From Solirubrobacter deserti (GTDB lineage: Bacteria; Actinomycetota; Thermoleophilia; Solirubrobacterales; Solirubrobacteraceae), in the NCBI RefSeq assembly GCF_027587175.1, contig NZ_JAPCID010000007.1:62001-126000 (forward strand): a stretch of DNA of 64,000 nucleotides, in the 5' to 3' direction. Under the pieces are notes generated by a model that was not told the origin of the DNA, searched no databases, and worked only from the letters and a program-made list of their open reading frames with translations. The position numbers and the translations under genes were made by a program. How positions within the stretch are numbered: position 1 is the first letter of the stretch; every line of letters begins with the position of its first letter. Positions 28,438-37,847 of this stretch are shown here, piece by piece.

Positions 28438-29790
28438 CTATGCCGCCTGGGCGGGTTGCAGGAGCGGGCCGGGGCCGGCGTGCGCGCCGCGGTTGGTCTG
28501 CGGGATGGCGACGCCGAAGCCCGCCTCCTCGCGCTTGGCCTCGATGTAGGCCTCGAACTCCGGCCGGAAGTGCTTGATCATCGACGAGACCGGCATCGCC
28601 ATGGCGTCGCCGAGCACGCACAGGCAGTTGCCCATGATCTGGTTGCAGACGGACTCGATGATGTCGAGGTCCATCGGGGTCGCGTCGCCGTTCTTGATCC
28701 GGACGAGCATCTTCTCCGTCCAGTTGCAGCCCTCGCGGCAGGGCGAGCACTTGCCGCAGGACTCGTGGCGGTAGAAGTGCGCCGTCTTGTAACAGACGTC
28801 AACGATCGAGGTGGAGTCGTCGAAGACGATGATCGCGCCCGAGCCGAGCATCGAGCCGGCCTTGGCGATCGAGTCGAAGTCGTACGGCATCTCGAGCACT
28901 TCCTCGGTGAGCGGCATCACCGGGGAGGACGAGCCGCCCGGGAACCACGCCTTGAACGTGCGGCCCTCGAGCGGGCCGCCGCCGAGGTCGAAGAGGATGT
29001 CCCGGGTCTTCATCCCGAGCTCGATCTCGTAGTTGCCCGGGTACTTGATCTGCCCGGAGATCGAGATCATCTTCGTGCCCGTGGAGGTCTCGGTGCCGAT
29101 CTTCGCGTACTCGGCGCCGCCCATGTTCAGGATCACCGGGACGTTCATCAGCGTCTCGACGTTGTTGATCAGCGTCGGGCCCTGGTAGAGGCCCTGGACG
29201 GCCGGGAACGGGGGCTTCAGGCGCGGGTTGCCGCGCTTGCCCTCGAGCGAGTCGAGCAGCGCGGTCTCCTCGCCGCAGATGTAGGCGCCGGCGCCGCGGT
29301 GCACGACCAGGTCGATCGTGTGATCGGAGCCCAGGATGTTCTCGCCCAGGTAGCCGGCCGCGCGGGCCTCGGCCACCGCCGCGTCGAGGATGTCCGCGAC
29401 GTAGTCGTACTCGCCGCGGATGAAGATGAAGGACTTCGAGGCGCCGATGCAGTAAGCGCCGATGATGATGCCCTCGATGAGCAGATGCGGGTTCTTCTGC
29501 ATCAGCTCGCGGTCCTTGAAGGTCCCGGGCTCGGACTCGTCGGCGTTGCAGACGAGGTACTTGTCCATCGTCCCCTTGGGGATGAAGGACATCTTGCGGC
29601 CCATCGCGAAGCCGGCGCCGCCGCGGCCACGCACGCCCGACGCGAGCATCTCGTCCAGGACGGCGCTGGGCTCCATCTTCAGGGCCTTGCGCAGCATCTC
29701 GTAGCCACCGCGGCGCTCGTAGACCTCACGGGTGTTGAGGCCGGGCTCGTCGATGTCCTTGAAGAGGATCGTGTCGATGTTCGCGGGCAT
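28438..29790 (-). CDS. nuoF: NADH-quinone oxidoreductase subunit F
   Basis: 450 residues. NADH/FMN-binding glycine-rich segment GVRGRGGAGFAMGRK near residue 55, and the 4Fe-4S (N3) motif ESCGKCSPCREGC near residue 355. This subunit oxidises NADH. It sits directly between nuoE and nuoG with no intergenic bases. Confidence 0.97.
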   Translation of the reverse strand: MPANIDTILFKDIDEPGLNTREVYERRGGYEMLRKALKMEPSAVLDEMLASGVRGRGGAGFAMGRKMSFIPKGTMDKYLVCNADESEPGTFKDRELMQKNPHLLIEGIIIGAYCIGASKSFIFIRGEYDYVADILDAAVAEARAAGYLGENILGSDHTIDLVVHRGAGAYICGEETALLDSLEGKRGNPRLKPPFPAVQGLYQGPTLINNVETLMNVPVILNMGGAEYAKIGTETSTGTKMISISGQIKYPGNYEIELGMKTRDILFDLGGGPLEGRTFKAWFPGGSSSPVMPLTEEVLEMPYDFDSIAKAGSMLGSGAIIVFDDSTSIVDVCYKTAHFYRHESCGKCSPCREGCNWTEKMLVRIKNGDATPMDLDIIESVCNQIMGNCLCVLGDAMAMPVSSMIKHFRPEFEAYIEAKREEAGFGVAIPQTNRGAHAGPGPLLQPAQAA

Positions 29791-30420
29791 TTATCGGTTC
29801 CAGTGCTTGGAGGCGGCCTTGCGCTTGGCCAACTGCTTGTCCGGAAGGACTTCGCGGCCTTCCTTGATGTCTGCCTTGATCTGCGCGCAGTCGTCCTCGG
29901 TCAGCGGGCCCACGTAGACCCCGTCGACGGACGCCATCGGCGCGATGTCGCACGCGCCCAGGCACTCGAACGCGCGCACGTTGAAGTCCGGGTCGCCCTC
30001 CATCTCGTCCTTCATCCGCGCGTAGACGCCGTCGGCGCCCAGCAGCGAGCACGAGATGTTGGTGCAGACGTACACGTCGTGCTTGCCCTTGGGGGTGAGC
30101 TCGAACATGTCGTAGAAGGACGCGACGCTGACCATGTAGGCGGGCGTCAGGCGCAGCACGCACGCGGCCTGCTCCATCGCCGTGGGCGACAGCCAGCCGT
30201 GCTCGCGCTGGACGATGAACATCGCCGGGATGGCGGCGCTGCGCACGTCCGGGTACTTGGCCATGAGCGTCTCGATCGCCTCGCGCACGTGGTCCGGGAC
30301 GTACGTGGTCGCGGGATCGGGGACGACCGACGGGTCCTTGCTCAGGTCCGCGGCCTCGTCCCAGCCCGGGACGCGCGAGCCGTGCGAGTAGCGCTTGATC
30401 TTGCTCGGATCGATGGCCAT
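29791..30420 (-). CDS. nuoE: NADH-quinone oxidoreductase subunit E
   Basis: 209 residues, thioredoxin-like 2Fe-2S protein with CTNISC and CLGAC cysteines (cluster N1a). About 40 extra N-terminal residues before the conserved region are Asp/Pro/Ser-rich. The start ATG overlaps the nuoD stop by one base; the protein pairs with NuoF in the peripheral arm. Confidence 0.96.
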   Translation of the reverse strand: MAIDPSKIKRYSHGSRVPGWDEAADLSKDPSVVPDPATTYVPDHVREAIETLMAKYPDVRSAAIPAMFIVQREHGWLSPTAMEQAACVLRLTPAYMVSVASFYDMFELTPKGKHDVYVCTNISCSLLGADGVYARMKDEMEGDPDFNVRAFECLGACDIAPMASVDGVYVGPLTEDDCAQIKADIKEGREVLPDKQLAKRKAASKHWNR

Positions 30421-31694
30421 CAGCGATCGATGCCTCCGAGGATCGGGTCCAGCATCGCCAGGCAGGCGATCAGGTCGGCGACGTAGGTGCCTTCGACCAT
30501 CGGCTTGAACGCCTGCAGGTTCACGAACGAGGGGTCGCGCATGTGCACGCGTGCCGGCTTGGAGGAGCCGTCGGAGCGCACGAAGCAGCCGAGCTCGCCG
30601 CGCGGGGACTCGATCGGGTAGTAGGCCTCGCCCGGCGGGACGCGGAAGCCCTCGGTCACCAGCTTGAAGTGGTGGATCAGGGCCTCCATCGACGTCGCCA
30701 GCTCGTGCCGCGGCGGCAGCGCGTACTTGCGGTCGCTGGTGATGTAGTCGCCCTCGGGGAGCCCGTCGACGGCCTGGTCGATGATCCGGACCGACTCGCG
30801 CATCTCGGCCATGCGGATGCGGTAGCGGTCGTAGTTGTCGCCGACCGTGCCGATCGGGATCTTGAAGTCGAAGTGGTCGTAGCTCGAGTAGGGGTGCGCC
30901 TTGCGCAGGTCCCACGGGTTGCCGGCGGCGCGCAGCAGCGGACCCGTCACGCCGTACTGCAGCAGCGTGTCCTTGTCGACGATGTTGGTGCCGCGCAGGC
31001 GCGAGAGCAGCAGCTGGTTGTTGTCGATCAGCTCGGCGTACTGGTCCAGGCGCTTCGGGAAGATCGACGTGAACTTCTTGACGTTGCGGACCCAGCCGGG
31101 CGGGATGTCCTCGGCGACGCCGCCGACCTGGAAGTAGCGCGGGTGCATGCGCTGGCCCGACGACATCTCGAACAGGTCGAGGATGGTGTCGCGGTCGCGC
31201 CAGCCGTAGAAGAAGACGGACATCGCGCCGAGGTCCAGGCCGCCGGTGGCGAGCCACAGCAGGTGGGACGCGATCCGGTTGAGCTCGAGGTGCGCGACGC
31301 GCAGGTACTGCGCGCGCGGCGGGACGTCGATGTCCAGCAGCGTCTCCACGGCGCCGCAGTAGGCCATCGCGTTGAAGTAGTACGACAGGTAGTCCATCCG
31401 CTCGACGAGCGGGATGACCTTCCAGTACGCCTTGTCCTCGCAGTTCTTCTCGATGCCCGTGTGGACGTAGCCGATGACCGGCTTGATGTCCCGGACGATC
31501 TCGCCCTCGAGCGTCGAGATCAGGCGCAGCACGCCGTGCGTGGCGGGGTGGTGCGGCCCGAAGTTGAGGGTCAGCAGCTCCTCGTGCTCGGGATGCTCGA
31601 CGTAGGAGACGTCGTAGGACTGCTCCATCTCCCGGTAGGTCGCACCGGGGATCGCGGACTGTGCGCCGGAGCGCTGCTGCGTGACGTCGCTCAC
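30420..31694 (-). CDS. nuoD: NADH-quinone oxidoreductase subunit D
   Basis: 424 residues, 49-kDa subunit forming the quinone site with NuoB. Signature LNFGPHHPATHGVLRL is near residue 48. I chose the GTG whose G is shared with the last base of the nuoC stop (TAGTG); an internal ATG (MEQSYDV) is the alternative start. Confidence 0.96.
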   Translation of the reverse strand: MSDVTQQRSGAQSAIPGATYREMEQSYDVSYVEHPEHEELLTLNFGPHHPATHGVLRLISTLEGEIVRDIKPVIGYVHTGIEKNCEDKAYWKVIPLVERMDYLSYYFNAMAYCGAVETLLDIDVPPRAQYLRVAHLELNRIASHLLWLATGGLDLGAMSVFFYGWRDRDTILDLFEMSSGQRMHPRYFQVGGVAEDIPPGWVRNVKKFTSIFPKRLDQYAELIDNNQLLLSRLRGTNIVDKDTLLQYGVTGPLLRAAGNPWDLRKAHPYSSYDHFDFKIPIGTVGDNYDRYRIRMAEMRESVRIIDQAVDGLPEGDYITSDRKYALPPRHELATSMEALIHHFKLVTEGFRVPPGEAYYPIESPRGELGCFVRSDGSSKPARVHMRDPSFVNLQAFKPMVEGTYVADLIACLAMLDPILGGIDR

Positions 31695-32203
31695 TACTGC
31701 CACCACCCGGGAAGACGCGGCTCGTTGTGGGTGAAGAGGATCGCCTCGCCGCCCATCGGGAAGTCGCGGCGCTGGGGGAAGCCCTCGTAGTCCTCGGGCA
31801 TCAGGATGCGGCGCAGGTCCGGATGGTCGTCGAAGATCACGCCGAACATGTCGTAGACCTCGCGCTCCTGATGGTTCGCGGTCGGCCACGCGTCGGTGAC
31901 GGAGGGGACGTGCGGCTCGTCGAGCGGGACGCGCACCTTGACGGTGAGGCGGTCCACCTCGTGCATGTCCAGCATCTCGTAGTGGACGCCGAGCCGCGGC
32001 TCCTCGGGGAAGTAGTCCACGCCGTGCACGGACGCGAGGAAGTTGAAGCCCTTCGTGCGCAGCCACTCCAGCGTCTCGCGGATCGAGCCCGCGGTGACGG
32101 TGATCGCGGCCTTGTCGCGGAAGTGGTTGGTGTCCAGCACCGAGTCCGCGTCGCGCTCGCGCAGTTCCTGGGCGATCAGCTCCAGGCCGGTGGCGTCAGG
32201 CAC
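31694..32203 (-). CDS. nuoC: NADH-quinone oxidoreductase subunit C
   Basis: 169 residues, 30-kDa subunit with the signature [20 protein letters not shown] and [20 protein letters not shown]. It overlaps nuoB by 8 nt at its GTG start. It is separate from nuoD, as in most actinobacteria. Confidence 0.96.
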   Translation of the reverse strand: MPDATGLELIAQELRERDADSVLDTNHFRDKAAITVTAGSIRETLEWLRTKGFNFLASVHGVDYFPEEPRLGVHYEMLDMHEVDRLTVKVRVPLDEPHVPSVTDAWPTANHQEREVYDMFGVIFDDHPDLRRILMPEDYEGFPQRRDFPMGGEAILFTHNEPRLPGWWQ

Positions 32204-32879
32204 TGGTGCCCGTCCTGCCGAGGGCGCCCGCGACGTTGACCGCGTTGGGGTCGACCGCGATCTCCTCCGGGTCGAACTCCTCGGTGCCCTTGCCGCCGTA
32301 GCGGGTGCGCCAGCCCTGGTCGGGCTTGGCCAGGATCATGTTGCGGAGCTTGAGGATCCCGTACATCAGCGACTCCGGCCGGGGCGGGCAGCCCGGGATG
32401 TGGAGGTCCACCGGCAGGAACTTGTCGGCCGGCACGATCGCGTAGTTGTTGAAGACGCCCGTCGACGAGCTGCACGCGCCCATCGCGATCGCCCACTTGG
32501 GCTCGAGCATCTGGTCGTACACACGGCGCACGACCGGCGCCATCTTGATCGAGACCCGGCCCGAGATGATCATCAGGTCGGCCTGGCGCGGGGAGGCGCG
32601 GAAGGCCTCGAAGCCGAAGCGCGCGACGTCGTAGCGCGGGCTGACCATGGCCATCATCTCGATCGCGCAGCACGCGAGGCCGAACGTGGCGGGCATGAAC
32701 GCGTTGCCGCGGGCCCAGTTGCCGGCCTTCTCGAGCGTCGTCGTGAGCAGCCGCTCCTCGACGTAGTCCTGGAGCTCCTGGCCTTCGAGCTCGTTGTTGA
32801 GCATGCGGCGGGCAGAGAGCTGGCGCGAGCGGAACTCGCCCTTGTCGCCGCTACCCAGCTGCTGGCGAACTATTTCCAT
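32196..32879 (-). CDS. nuoB: NADH-quinone oxidoreductase subunit B
   Basis: 227 residues, carries cluster N2: tandem Cys in [13 protein letters not shown], then [10 protein letters not shown] and [14 protein letters not shown] chose the ATG at MEIVRQQ, which overlaps the nuoA end by 10 nt; a start 21 bp upstream is possible. The N-terminal 40 residues are charged and lineage-specific. Confidence 0.96.
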   Translation of the reverse strand: MEIVRQQLGSGDKGEFRSRQLSARRMLNNELEGQELQDYVEERLLTTTLEKAGNWARGNAFMPATFGLACCAIEMMAMVSPRYDVARFGFEAFRASPRQADLMIISGRVSIKMAPVVRRVYDQMLEPKWAIAMGACSSSTGVFNNYAIVPADKFLPVDLHIPGCPPRPESLMYGILKLRNMILAKPDQGWRTRYGGKGTEEFDPEEIAVDPNAVNVAGALGRTGTSA

Positions 32880-33250
32880 TCCAGAGCACCTCTGCGCCAC
32901 ACGTAGATGAAGGCGACGAACAGCAGGACGATGAAGACCGAGATCTCGATCAGGGCGAACGTCCCGAAGGCCTTCAGCTGCATCGCCACCGGGAACAGGA
33001 AGATCGTCTCGATGTCGAACAGGATGAAGAGCATCGCGACGAGGTAGAAGGAGATGCCGAAGCGCATCGTCTTCTTGACCTCGGAGGGCAGCCCGCTCTC
33101 ATAGGGCTCGGCAGTGGCCCGGCGCGCGTGCTTCGGCTTGGGGCCGAGCACGCTGTTCAGCGACGCGAAGACAGCGCCCAGGCCGATGCCAAGGACCACG
33201 AAGACGATCGCCGGCAGGTACGCGCGGATCACGTCTTGGATTTGTAGCAC
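32870..33250 (-). CDS. nuoA: NADH-quinone oxidoreductase subunit A
   Basis: 126 residues with three membrane helices and the conserved [20 protein letters not shown] loop. First gene of the 14-gene nuo operon, which runs from here to nuoN on the minus strand. The operon promoter should lie in the AT-richer stretch just upstream. Confidence 0.96.
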   Translation of the reverse strand: MLQIQDVIRAYLPAIVFVVLGIGLGAVFASLNSVLGPKPKHARRATAEPYESGLPSEVKKTMRFGISFYLVAMLFILFDIETIFLFPVAMQLKAFGTFALIEISVFIVLLFVAFIYVWRRGALEWK

Positions 33251-33424
33251 CTTGTGCGCCGGTGTTACTTAGTTACAAAGCGCACCTAAAGACCTACCGG
33301 AATGGTCGGAATAGAGCCAAATCTAACGGGTGTGGCCGTGGCGTGCGTGGTGGGTCGCGGGGGTCAGCGCGCTCAAACCCGTTGAGCGGTCAGCTATACG
33401 ACGGCGAATCTGGCGCCGGCCGGC
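33251..33424 (-). promoter_or_regulatory. Upstream region of the nuo operon
   Basis: A 174-bp gene-free gap. Its nuo-proximal 60 bp are unusually AT-rich for this genome and contain GTTACTTAGTTAC with two GTTAC copies, about 20 bp before nuoA. Probable promoter and control region for nuo; I cannot assign -35/-10 boxes with confidence. Confidence 0.4.
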
Positions 33425-33865
33425 TCAGAACCAGAGCTGCGCTCGTGCCACCAGCGTGGCCACGACGCCGGCTGACGTGGCCATGATCGCCAGCTCGCGC
33501 CGGAGGATCGCGCTGACGAGCGCCTGCTGCTCGATCTGCGGGAGCTTCGCCACGTCTTTGCCGCTTTCCAGCCCGCGTTGCTCGAGGAACGTCGGGGTGG
33601 TCACGATCCGCAGCTGCTCGGCGAGGAAGCTCACGGCGACCGGGGTGAGCGCGTAGACGAGGTGCAACCGCGGGAGGTCGCGGCCCTCGAGCAGGAGCAC
33701 GGAGCCGATCACGGCGGAGACGATCACGAGCGCCTGGCCTGCGCGCAGCGTCCACCAGAACGCCTTCGGGTTGGCCCAGAACGCCCAGGCGATCGCGCCG
33801 ATCACGCACGCGATCGCGTTCGCGCCCACCGTGGCGCCACCGACCCAGACGTGGATGTCCCTCAT
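33425..33865 (-). CDS. Four-helix membrane protein, unknown function
   Basis: 146 residues with four hydrophobic segments (about 10-30, 40-58, 68-84 and 122-140). The start overlaps the stop of the flavin reductase gene by 4 nt (ATGA), so the two are translated together. No catalytic motif recognised. Confidence 0.75.
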   Translation of the reverse strand: MRDIHVWVGGATVGANAIACVIGAIAWAFWANPKAFWWTLRAGQALVIVSAVIGSVLLLEGRDLPRLHLVYALTPVAVSFLAEQLRIVTTPTFLEQRGLESGKDVAKLPQIEQQALVSAILRRELAIMATSAGVVATLVARAQLWF

Positions 33866-34332
33866 CGGTACTCGCCCCGGTACCAGATCAGCGGGTCGCG
33901 CTCGGCGGCCTTCTCGGCGGCGATCACGGCGCCGAGCCCGATCGTGTGGTCGCCGCCCGGAATCAGCTGCTCGAGCGTGCATCCGACCCAGGCGAGCGTC
34001 CCCTCGATGACCGGGATGCCCTCGTGCACGGTGTGTTGCACGCCCGCGAACTTCTCGGACTCCTCGACCTTGGAGGCGAACAGGCGGGCGAGCTCCTGCT
34101 GGCCGGCGGCCAGCACGTTGATGCCGAAACGGCGCTGCTCGCGCACCACGCGCAGCGTCCGCGCGCCGTTGTCGAAGCACACGAGCGCGAGCAGCGGGTC
34201 CAGCGAGAGCGAGCAGACGGCGTTGGCCGTCATGCCGACCGGGCCGTCGGGGCCGGTCGCCGTCACCACGGTGACGCCCGTGGCGAAGTGGCCCATCACG
34301 TCGCGGAAGCGCTGGGGCTCGACGACCTTCAT
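33862..34332 (-). CDS. Flavin reductase family protein
   Basis: 156 residues. Matches the flavin-reductase/HpaC fold: FRDVMGHFATGVTVVTA, GMTANAVCSLSLDPLLALVCFD, and the C-terminal GDHTIGLGAVIAAE. It would reduce FMN or FAD with NAD(P)H, usually to supply a partner monooxygenase; none is visible next to it. Start overlaps the cupredoxin gene end by 4 nt. Confidence 0.88.
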   Translation of the reverse strand: MKVVEPQRFRDVMGHFATGVTVVTATGPDGPVGMTANAVCSLSLDPLLALVCFDNGARTLRVVREQRRFGINVLAAGQQELARLFASKVEESEKFAGVQHTVHEGIPVIEGTLAWVGCTLEQLIPGGDHTIGLGAVIAAEKAAERDPLIWYRGEYR

Positions 34333-34703
34333 CCGACCTTCAGCGACCCGTTCAAGCCGAGCTCCTCGTGGTTGGCCAGCACGCAGTAGATCGTGTAGGT
34401 GCCTGGCCCCGGCTTGAAGGTGCGGGTCTCCGACGCGCCCGGCCGGGTGAAGTCGAACGCGAGGATGTTTCTGCTCGCGCCGCGGATTCGCAGCGAATGT
34501 CCCAGGCGGCCGCGGTTGATGACGGTCATGGTGAGACGCTTCCCTTTCGGGACGCGCAGCTGCTGCGGGCGGACCAGGTAGTCGTCGACCGCGACGGTGA
34601 AGCTCGTGCCGCGCTCGCGGACGGGCTCGCCGCCGTCGCCGCAGCCGGCGAGGGTGAGCGCGATCGCGACGAGCACGAGTGGGGTAAGAGTCCGCAGACG
34701 CAT
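34329..34703 (-). CDS. Cupredoxin-like lipoprotein
   Basis: 124 residues with a lipobox LTLAGCGD at about residue 17-23. The mature part is a plastocyanin/cupredoxin-like domain: a His in RLGHSLRI and Cys-x4-His in YTIYCVLANHEELGL are likely copper ligands; the usual Met ligand position appears to be Leu. Probably a periplasm-side copper or electron carrier. Its start lies only 24 bp from the start of the divergent cytochrome c gene. Confidence 0.78.
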   Translation of the reverse strand: MRLRTLTPLVLVAIALTLAGCGDGGEPVRERGTSFTVAVDDYLVRPQQLRVPKGKRLTMTVINRGRLGHSLRIRGASRNILAFDFTRPGASETRTFKPGPGTYTIYCVLANHEELGLNGSLKVG

Positions 34704-34727
34704 CTCTCCCCTATGCTGTCGCACCCG

Positions 34728-35141
34728 ATGAAGAGGTTCCGCCGCGCCCTGCTGCTCGCCACCGTTCTCGCCGCGACCGCCGGCGGTGTCTCCGCTTGCG
34801 GCCAGGAGGGGATCAGCGTTCCCTCCGATCAGTCGGCGGCCGCGGACATCTTCAAGGAGAACTGCTCGGGCTGCCACACCCTCAGCGTGGCGGGGACGCA
34901 GGGCTCCACGACGAACATCCGGACCCGTGAGTACAAGGACGGGCCGAACTTCGACCAGCGCCACGTGTCGGTGAACTGCGCCTTGTACGCAATCCGCAAC
35001 GGCGGCTTCTCGTCCGGCCCGATGCCGCAGAACATCATCACCGGCGAGGATGCGCGGATGGTCGCCGAGTTCCTCGAGAAGTATTCCAAGCCGGAGGTCG
35101 TCGGCGGCGGCTCCGGCCAGGACTGCCCCGCCACCGAGTAG
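34728..35141 (+). CDS. Cytochrome c-type lipoprotein
   Basis: 137 residues. A signal peptide ends at a lipobox-like GVSACGQ. The heme c motif CSGCH is at about residue 46, with Met in SGPMPQNI as probable sixth ligand. It is a membrane-anchored monoheme electron carrier. An upstream in-frame ATG at 34713 is an alternative start. It is divergent from the cupredoxin lipoprotein; both probably serve extracytoplasmic electron transfer. Confidence 0.85.
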   Translation: MKRFRRALLLATVLAATAGGVSACGQEGISVPSDQSAAADIFKENCSGCHTLSVAGTQGSTTNIRTREYKDGPNFDQRHVSVNCALYAIRNGGFSSGPMPQNIITGEDARMVAEFLEKYSKPEVVGGGSGQDCPATE

Positions 35142-35150
35142 AACCTGGCG

Positions 35151-36383
35151 ATGCTGGACCTGCGGGCGATCAGCCGTGATCCCGAGCCGGCGATTGCCGC
35201 GCTCGCCCGCCGCAAGGACGGTTCCGACGACCGCCTGCGCGCCGCCTTGGCCGCCCGGGAGCGCCTGAACGCCATCCGGCCGGAGCTGGAGGCCGCGCAG
35301 GCCGAGCGCAACGCCGGCGCGAAGGCGATCGGCGACGCCAAGCGCACCGGCGCCGACGCGTCCGAGGCGATCGCGGCCATGCAGGCCGTCAGCGCCAGGG
35401 TGAAGGAGCTCGAGCCCGAGAAGGACCGGCTCGAGGAGGAGCTCAACCAGCTCGCCACCTCGCTCCCGAACCTCACCGACCCGTCCGCGGCCGACGAGGA
35501 CACCGCACTGCGCGAATGGGGCGAGCGCGCCGAGTCCGGCAAGGACCACCTCGAGCTGGCCGGCGCCATGATCGACATGGAGGCGGGCTCCAAGACGTCC
35601 GGCTCGCGGTTCGCGTACCTGAAGGGCGACCTCGTGTTCCTCGAGCTGGCGCTCGTGCGCTGGACGCTGGAGAAGCTGCGCGGGCACGGCTTCGAGCCCG
35701 TGATCCCGCCGGTGCTGGTCAAGGAGGACGCGCTGTTCGGCACGGGCTTCCTGCCGGACACCGAGCAGCAGATCTACCGCCTGGCCGACGATCCGCTGTA
35801 CCTGTCGGGCACGTCGGAAGTGGCGCTCGCGTCGCTGCACGCGGGCCAGATCATGGACGAGGTCCCGCGCCGCTACGCGGGCTTCTCGCCCTGCTTCCGG
35901 CGCGAGGCGGGCGCCGCCGGCAAGGACACGCGCGGCATCTTCCGCGTGCACCAGTTCGACAAGGTCGAGATGTTCTCGTTCGTGGAGCCGCAGGACTCCG
36001 CCGCGGAGCACGACCGCCTGCTCGCGATCGAGGAGGAGATCTGGCAGGGCCTGCAGATCCCGTACCGCGTCGTCAACATCGCCGTCGACGACCTCGGGAG
36101 CTCGGCCGCCAAGAAGTACGACATCGAGGCCTGGCTGCCGTCGCAGCAGAAGTTCCGCGAGGTGACCTCGACCTCGAACACGACCGACTTCCAGGCGCGC
36201 CGGCTGGACATCCGTTACCGGCCCGGCGGCGGCAAGCCCGCCCACGTGCACACGCTCAACGGGACCGCGGTGGCCGTCAGCCGCGCGCTGATCGCGCTGA
36301 TGGAGAACCACCAGACCGAGGACGGCGGGGTCGAGATCCCGCAGGTGCTGCAGGATTGGGGCGCCCCTGCGCGCCTGGGTTGA
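35151..36383 (+). CDS. serS: Seryl-tRNA synthetase
   Basis: 410 residues, class II synthetase. An N-terminal coiled-coil arm (about 30-105) binds tRNA-Ser. Motif 2 is near FSPCFRREAGAAGKDTRGIFRVHQF, and motif 3 is at LNGTAVAVSRALIALMENHQ. It charges tRNA-Ser; two tRNA-Ser genes lie further downstream (48.3 and 49.6 kb). Confidence 0.97.
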   Translation: MLDLRAISRDPEPAIAALARRKDGSDDRLRAALAARERLNAIRPELEAAQAERNAGAKAIGDAKRTGADASEAIAAMQAVSARVKELEPEKDRLEEELNQLATSLPNLTDPSAADEDTALREWGERAESGKDHLELAGAMIDMEAGSKTSGSRFAYLKGDLVFLELALVRWTLEKLRGHGFEPVIPPVLVKEDALFGTGFLPDTEQQIYRLADDPLYLSGTSEVALASLHAGQIMDEVPRRYAGFSPCFRREAGAAGKDTRGIFRVHQFDKVEMFSFVEPQDSAAEHDRLLAIEEEIWQGLQIPYRVVNIAVDDLGSSAAKKYDIEAWLPSQQKFREVTSTSNTTDFQARRLDIRYRPGGGKPAHVHTLNGTAVAVSRALIALMENHQTEDGGVEIPQVLQDWGAPARLG

Positions 36384-37098
36384 CCTCGAGGGCGCGGCGA
36401 ACGTCCGCGACGTCGGCGGGCTGCCCGTCGAGGGCGGCGGCGTCACCGCCTCGGGCGTGCTCATCCGCAGCGACAACCTGCAGGGCCTGAGCGCCGCGGA
36501 CATCGTCCGGCTCGTCGACGAGCTCGGCGTCGGCGTCGTCGTCGACCTGCGCACGGCGTACGAGATCGACCGCGAGGGCCCGGGCCCGCTCGTGGCCGAC
36601 GGCCGCGTGGAGATCCGGCACCGCGACCTCTACTTCGACCAGCCCGAGCGCGGCAAGGTGGTGTTCGGCGCCGACGACGAGCTGCCGTTCGTGAACTACT
36701 ACCTGCGCTACCTCGACCACCGGCCGGACTCCGTGCTCGCCGCGCTGAACGACATCGCCGAAGGGCCGGGCGCCGTGCTGGTGCACTGCGCGGCGGGCAA
36801 GGACCGCACGGGCATGATCGTCGCGCTCGCCCTGTCCGCCGTCGGCGTCGAGCGGGACGCGATCGTCGCCGACTACGTCGCCACCGCTGAGCGCATCACG
36901 CCGATCATGGCCCGCCTGCGCGCCTCCGAGACCTACCGCGCCGACCTCGAGCCCTACACCGACGCGTCCCGCGCCCCGCGCGCCGACGTGATGGAGTCGG
37001 TCCTCGCCGCGCTCGACGAGCACCACGGCGGCGCGGCGGGCTGGCTCGCGGAGCAGGGCTTCGACCCCGCTCCGCTGCGCGCACGGCTGCTGGGTTAG
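36367..37098 (+). CDS. Tyrosine phosphatase family protein, start uncertain
   Basis: About 240 residues. The P-loop HCAAGKDRTG holds the catalytic Cys and Arg of the C-x5-R phosphatases. The typical opening of this family, here VDLEGAANVRDVGG, is coded upstream of the first standard start (GTG at 36457). No ATG, GTG or TTG is in frame between the preceding stop codon at 36298 and 36457, so the gene must start at CTG 36367 or ATT 36355, overlapping serS, or the protein is shortened. I placed the start at the CTG. Confidence 0.7.
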   Translation: MRAWVDLEGAANVRDVGGLPVEGGGVTASGVLIRSDNLQGLSAADIVRLVDELGVGVVVDLRTAYEIDREGPGPLVADGRVEIRHRDLYFDQPERGKVVFGADDELPFVNYYLRYLDHRPDSVLAALNDIAEGPGAVLVHCAAGKDRTGMIVALALSAVGVERDAIVADYVATAERITPIMARLRASETYRADLEPYTDASRAPRADVMESVLAALDEHHGGAAGWLAEQGFDPAPLRARLLG

Positions 37099-37847
37099 GC
37101 GAGGGCGAAGACGCGGGTCGGCGACCCGGTGCCGCCGACGAGCTTGAGGGGCGCGATCACCGCGATCGCCCCCTGCGGCGGCAGCTCGGCCAGGTTCGCG
37201 AGCTGGGTGAGCCCGTACTTGCCGGCGCCGAGCAGCAGGTGGTGGACGGGAAACGCCGGGTCGAAGGAGTGGGCGAGGCCCGCGTCGGTGCCGACGGTCT
37301 CGCAGCCGAAGCCGACGATCGGCGCCCGCTCGGCGAGGTAGCGCGCGGCGTCGACGTCCGGGCCGGGCGTCTCGCCGCCGTTGAGGAACGCGGCCTGGTC
37401 GTGCGCGCGGGCATCCCAGCCCGTGCGCAGGAACAGCCAGCCGCCGTCGGGCAGCGCGCCATGCTCGTTCTCCCACGCCTGGATGTCCTCGACCGTGAGC
37501 AGGTAGTTGGGGTCGCTGCTCGCCTCGGCGGACTTGTCGATCACCGCGCAGGGCGCGACGAGCTTCTCGGGAGGTGCGCTCGCGACGTCCTCGAGGTCGC
37601 GACCCGTGACCCAGTGGATCGGCGCGTCGAAGTGCGTGCCGACGTGCTCGCCGACGGTGAGCGTCTTCCACGCCCACGCGGGGCCGGCGTCGTCGTACTC
37701 GCTGATCGTCTCGCGGCTCAGCCCGGGCGTGTTCGCGAACGGCGGCGGGAGCTGCAGCACGGGCGTGCTCTCGCTCAACGGCTGCGTGAGATCGACGACG
37801 CGGGTCGCGCCGCTCGCCAGCGCGGCGGCGAGTTCTTCAGTGGCCAC
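37095..37847 (-). CDS. Cyclase family (kynurenine-formamidase-like) hydrolase
   Basis: 250 residues. The metal-binding motif GEHVGTHFDAPIHW marks the cyclase/KynB family, which hydrolyses formamides or cyclic amides using a divalent metal. The GTG start is chosen from a good Shine-Dalgarno GAGGAGG 7 nt upstream, inside the 3' end of the preceding ThDP-enzyme gene. Substrate not known. Confidence 0.85.
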   Translation of the reverse strand: MATEELAAALASGATRVVDLTQPLSESTPVLQLPPPFANTPGLSRETISEYDDAGPAWAWKTLTVGEHVGTHFDAPIHWVTGRDLEDVASAPPEKLVAPCAVIDKSAEASSDPNYLLTVEDIQAWENEHGALPDGGWLFLRTGWDARAHDQAAFLNGGETPGPDVDAARYLAERAPIVGFGCETVGTDAGLAHSFDPAFPVHHLLLGAGKYGLTQLANLAELPPQGAIAVIAPLKLVGGTGSPTRVFALA

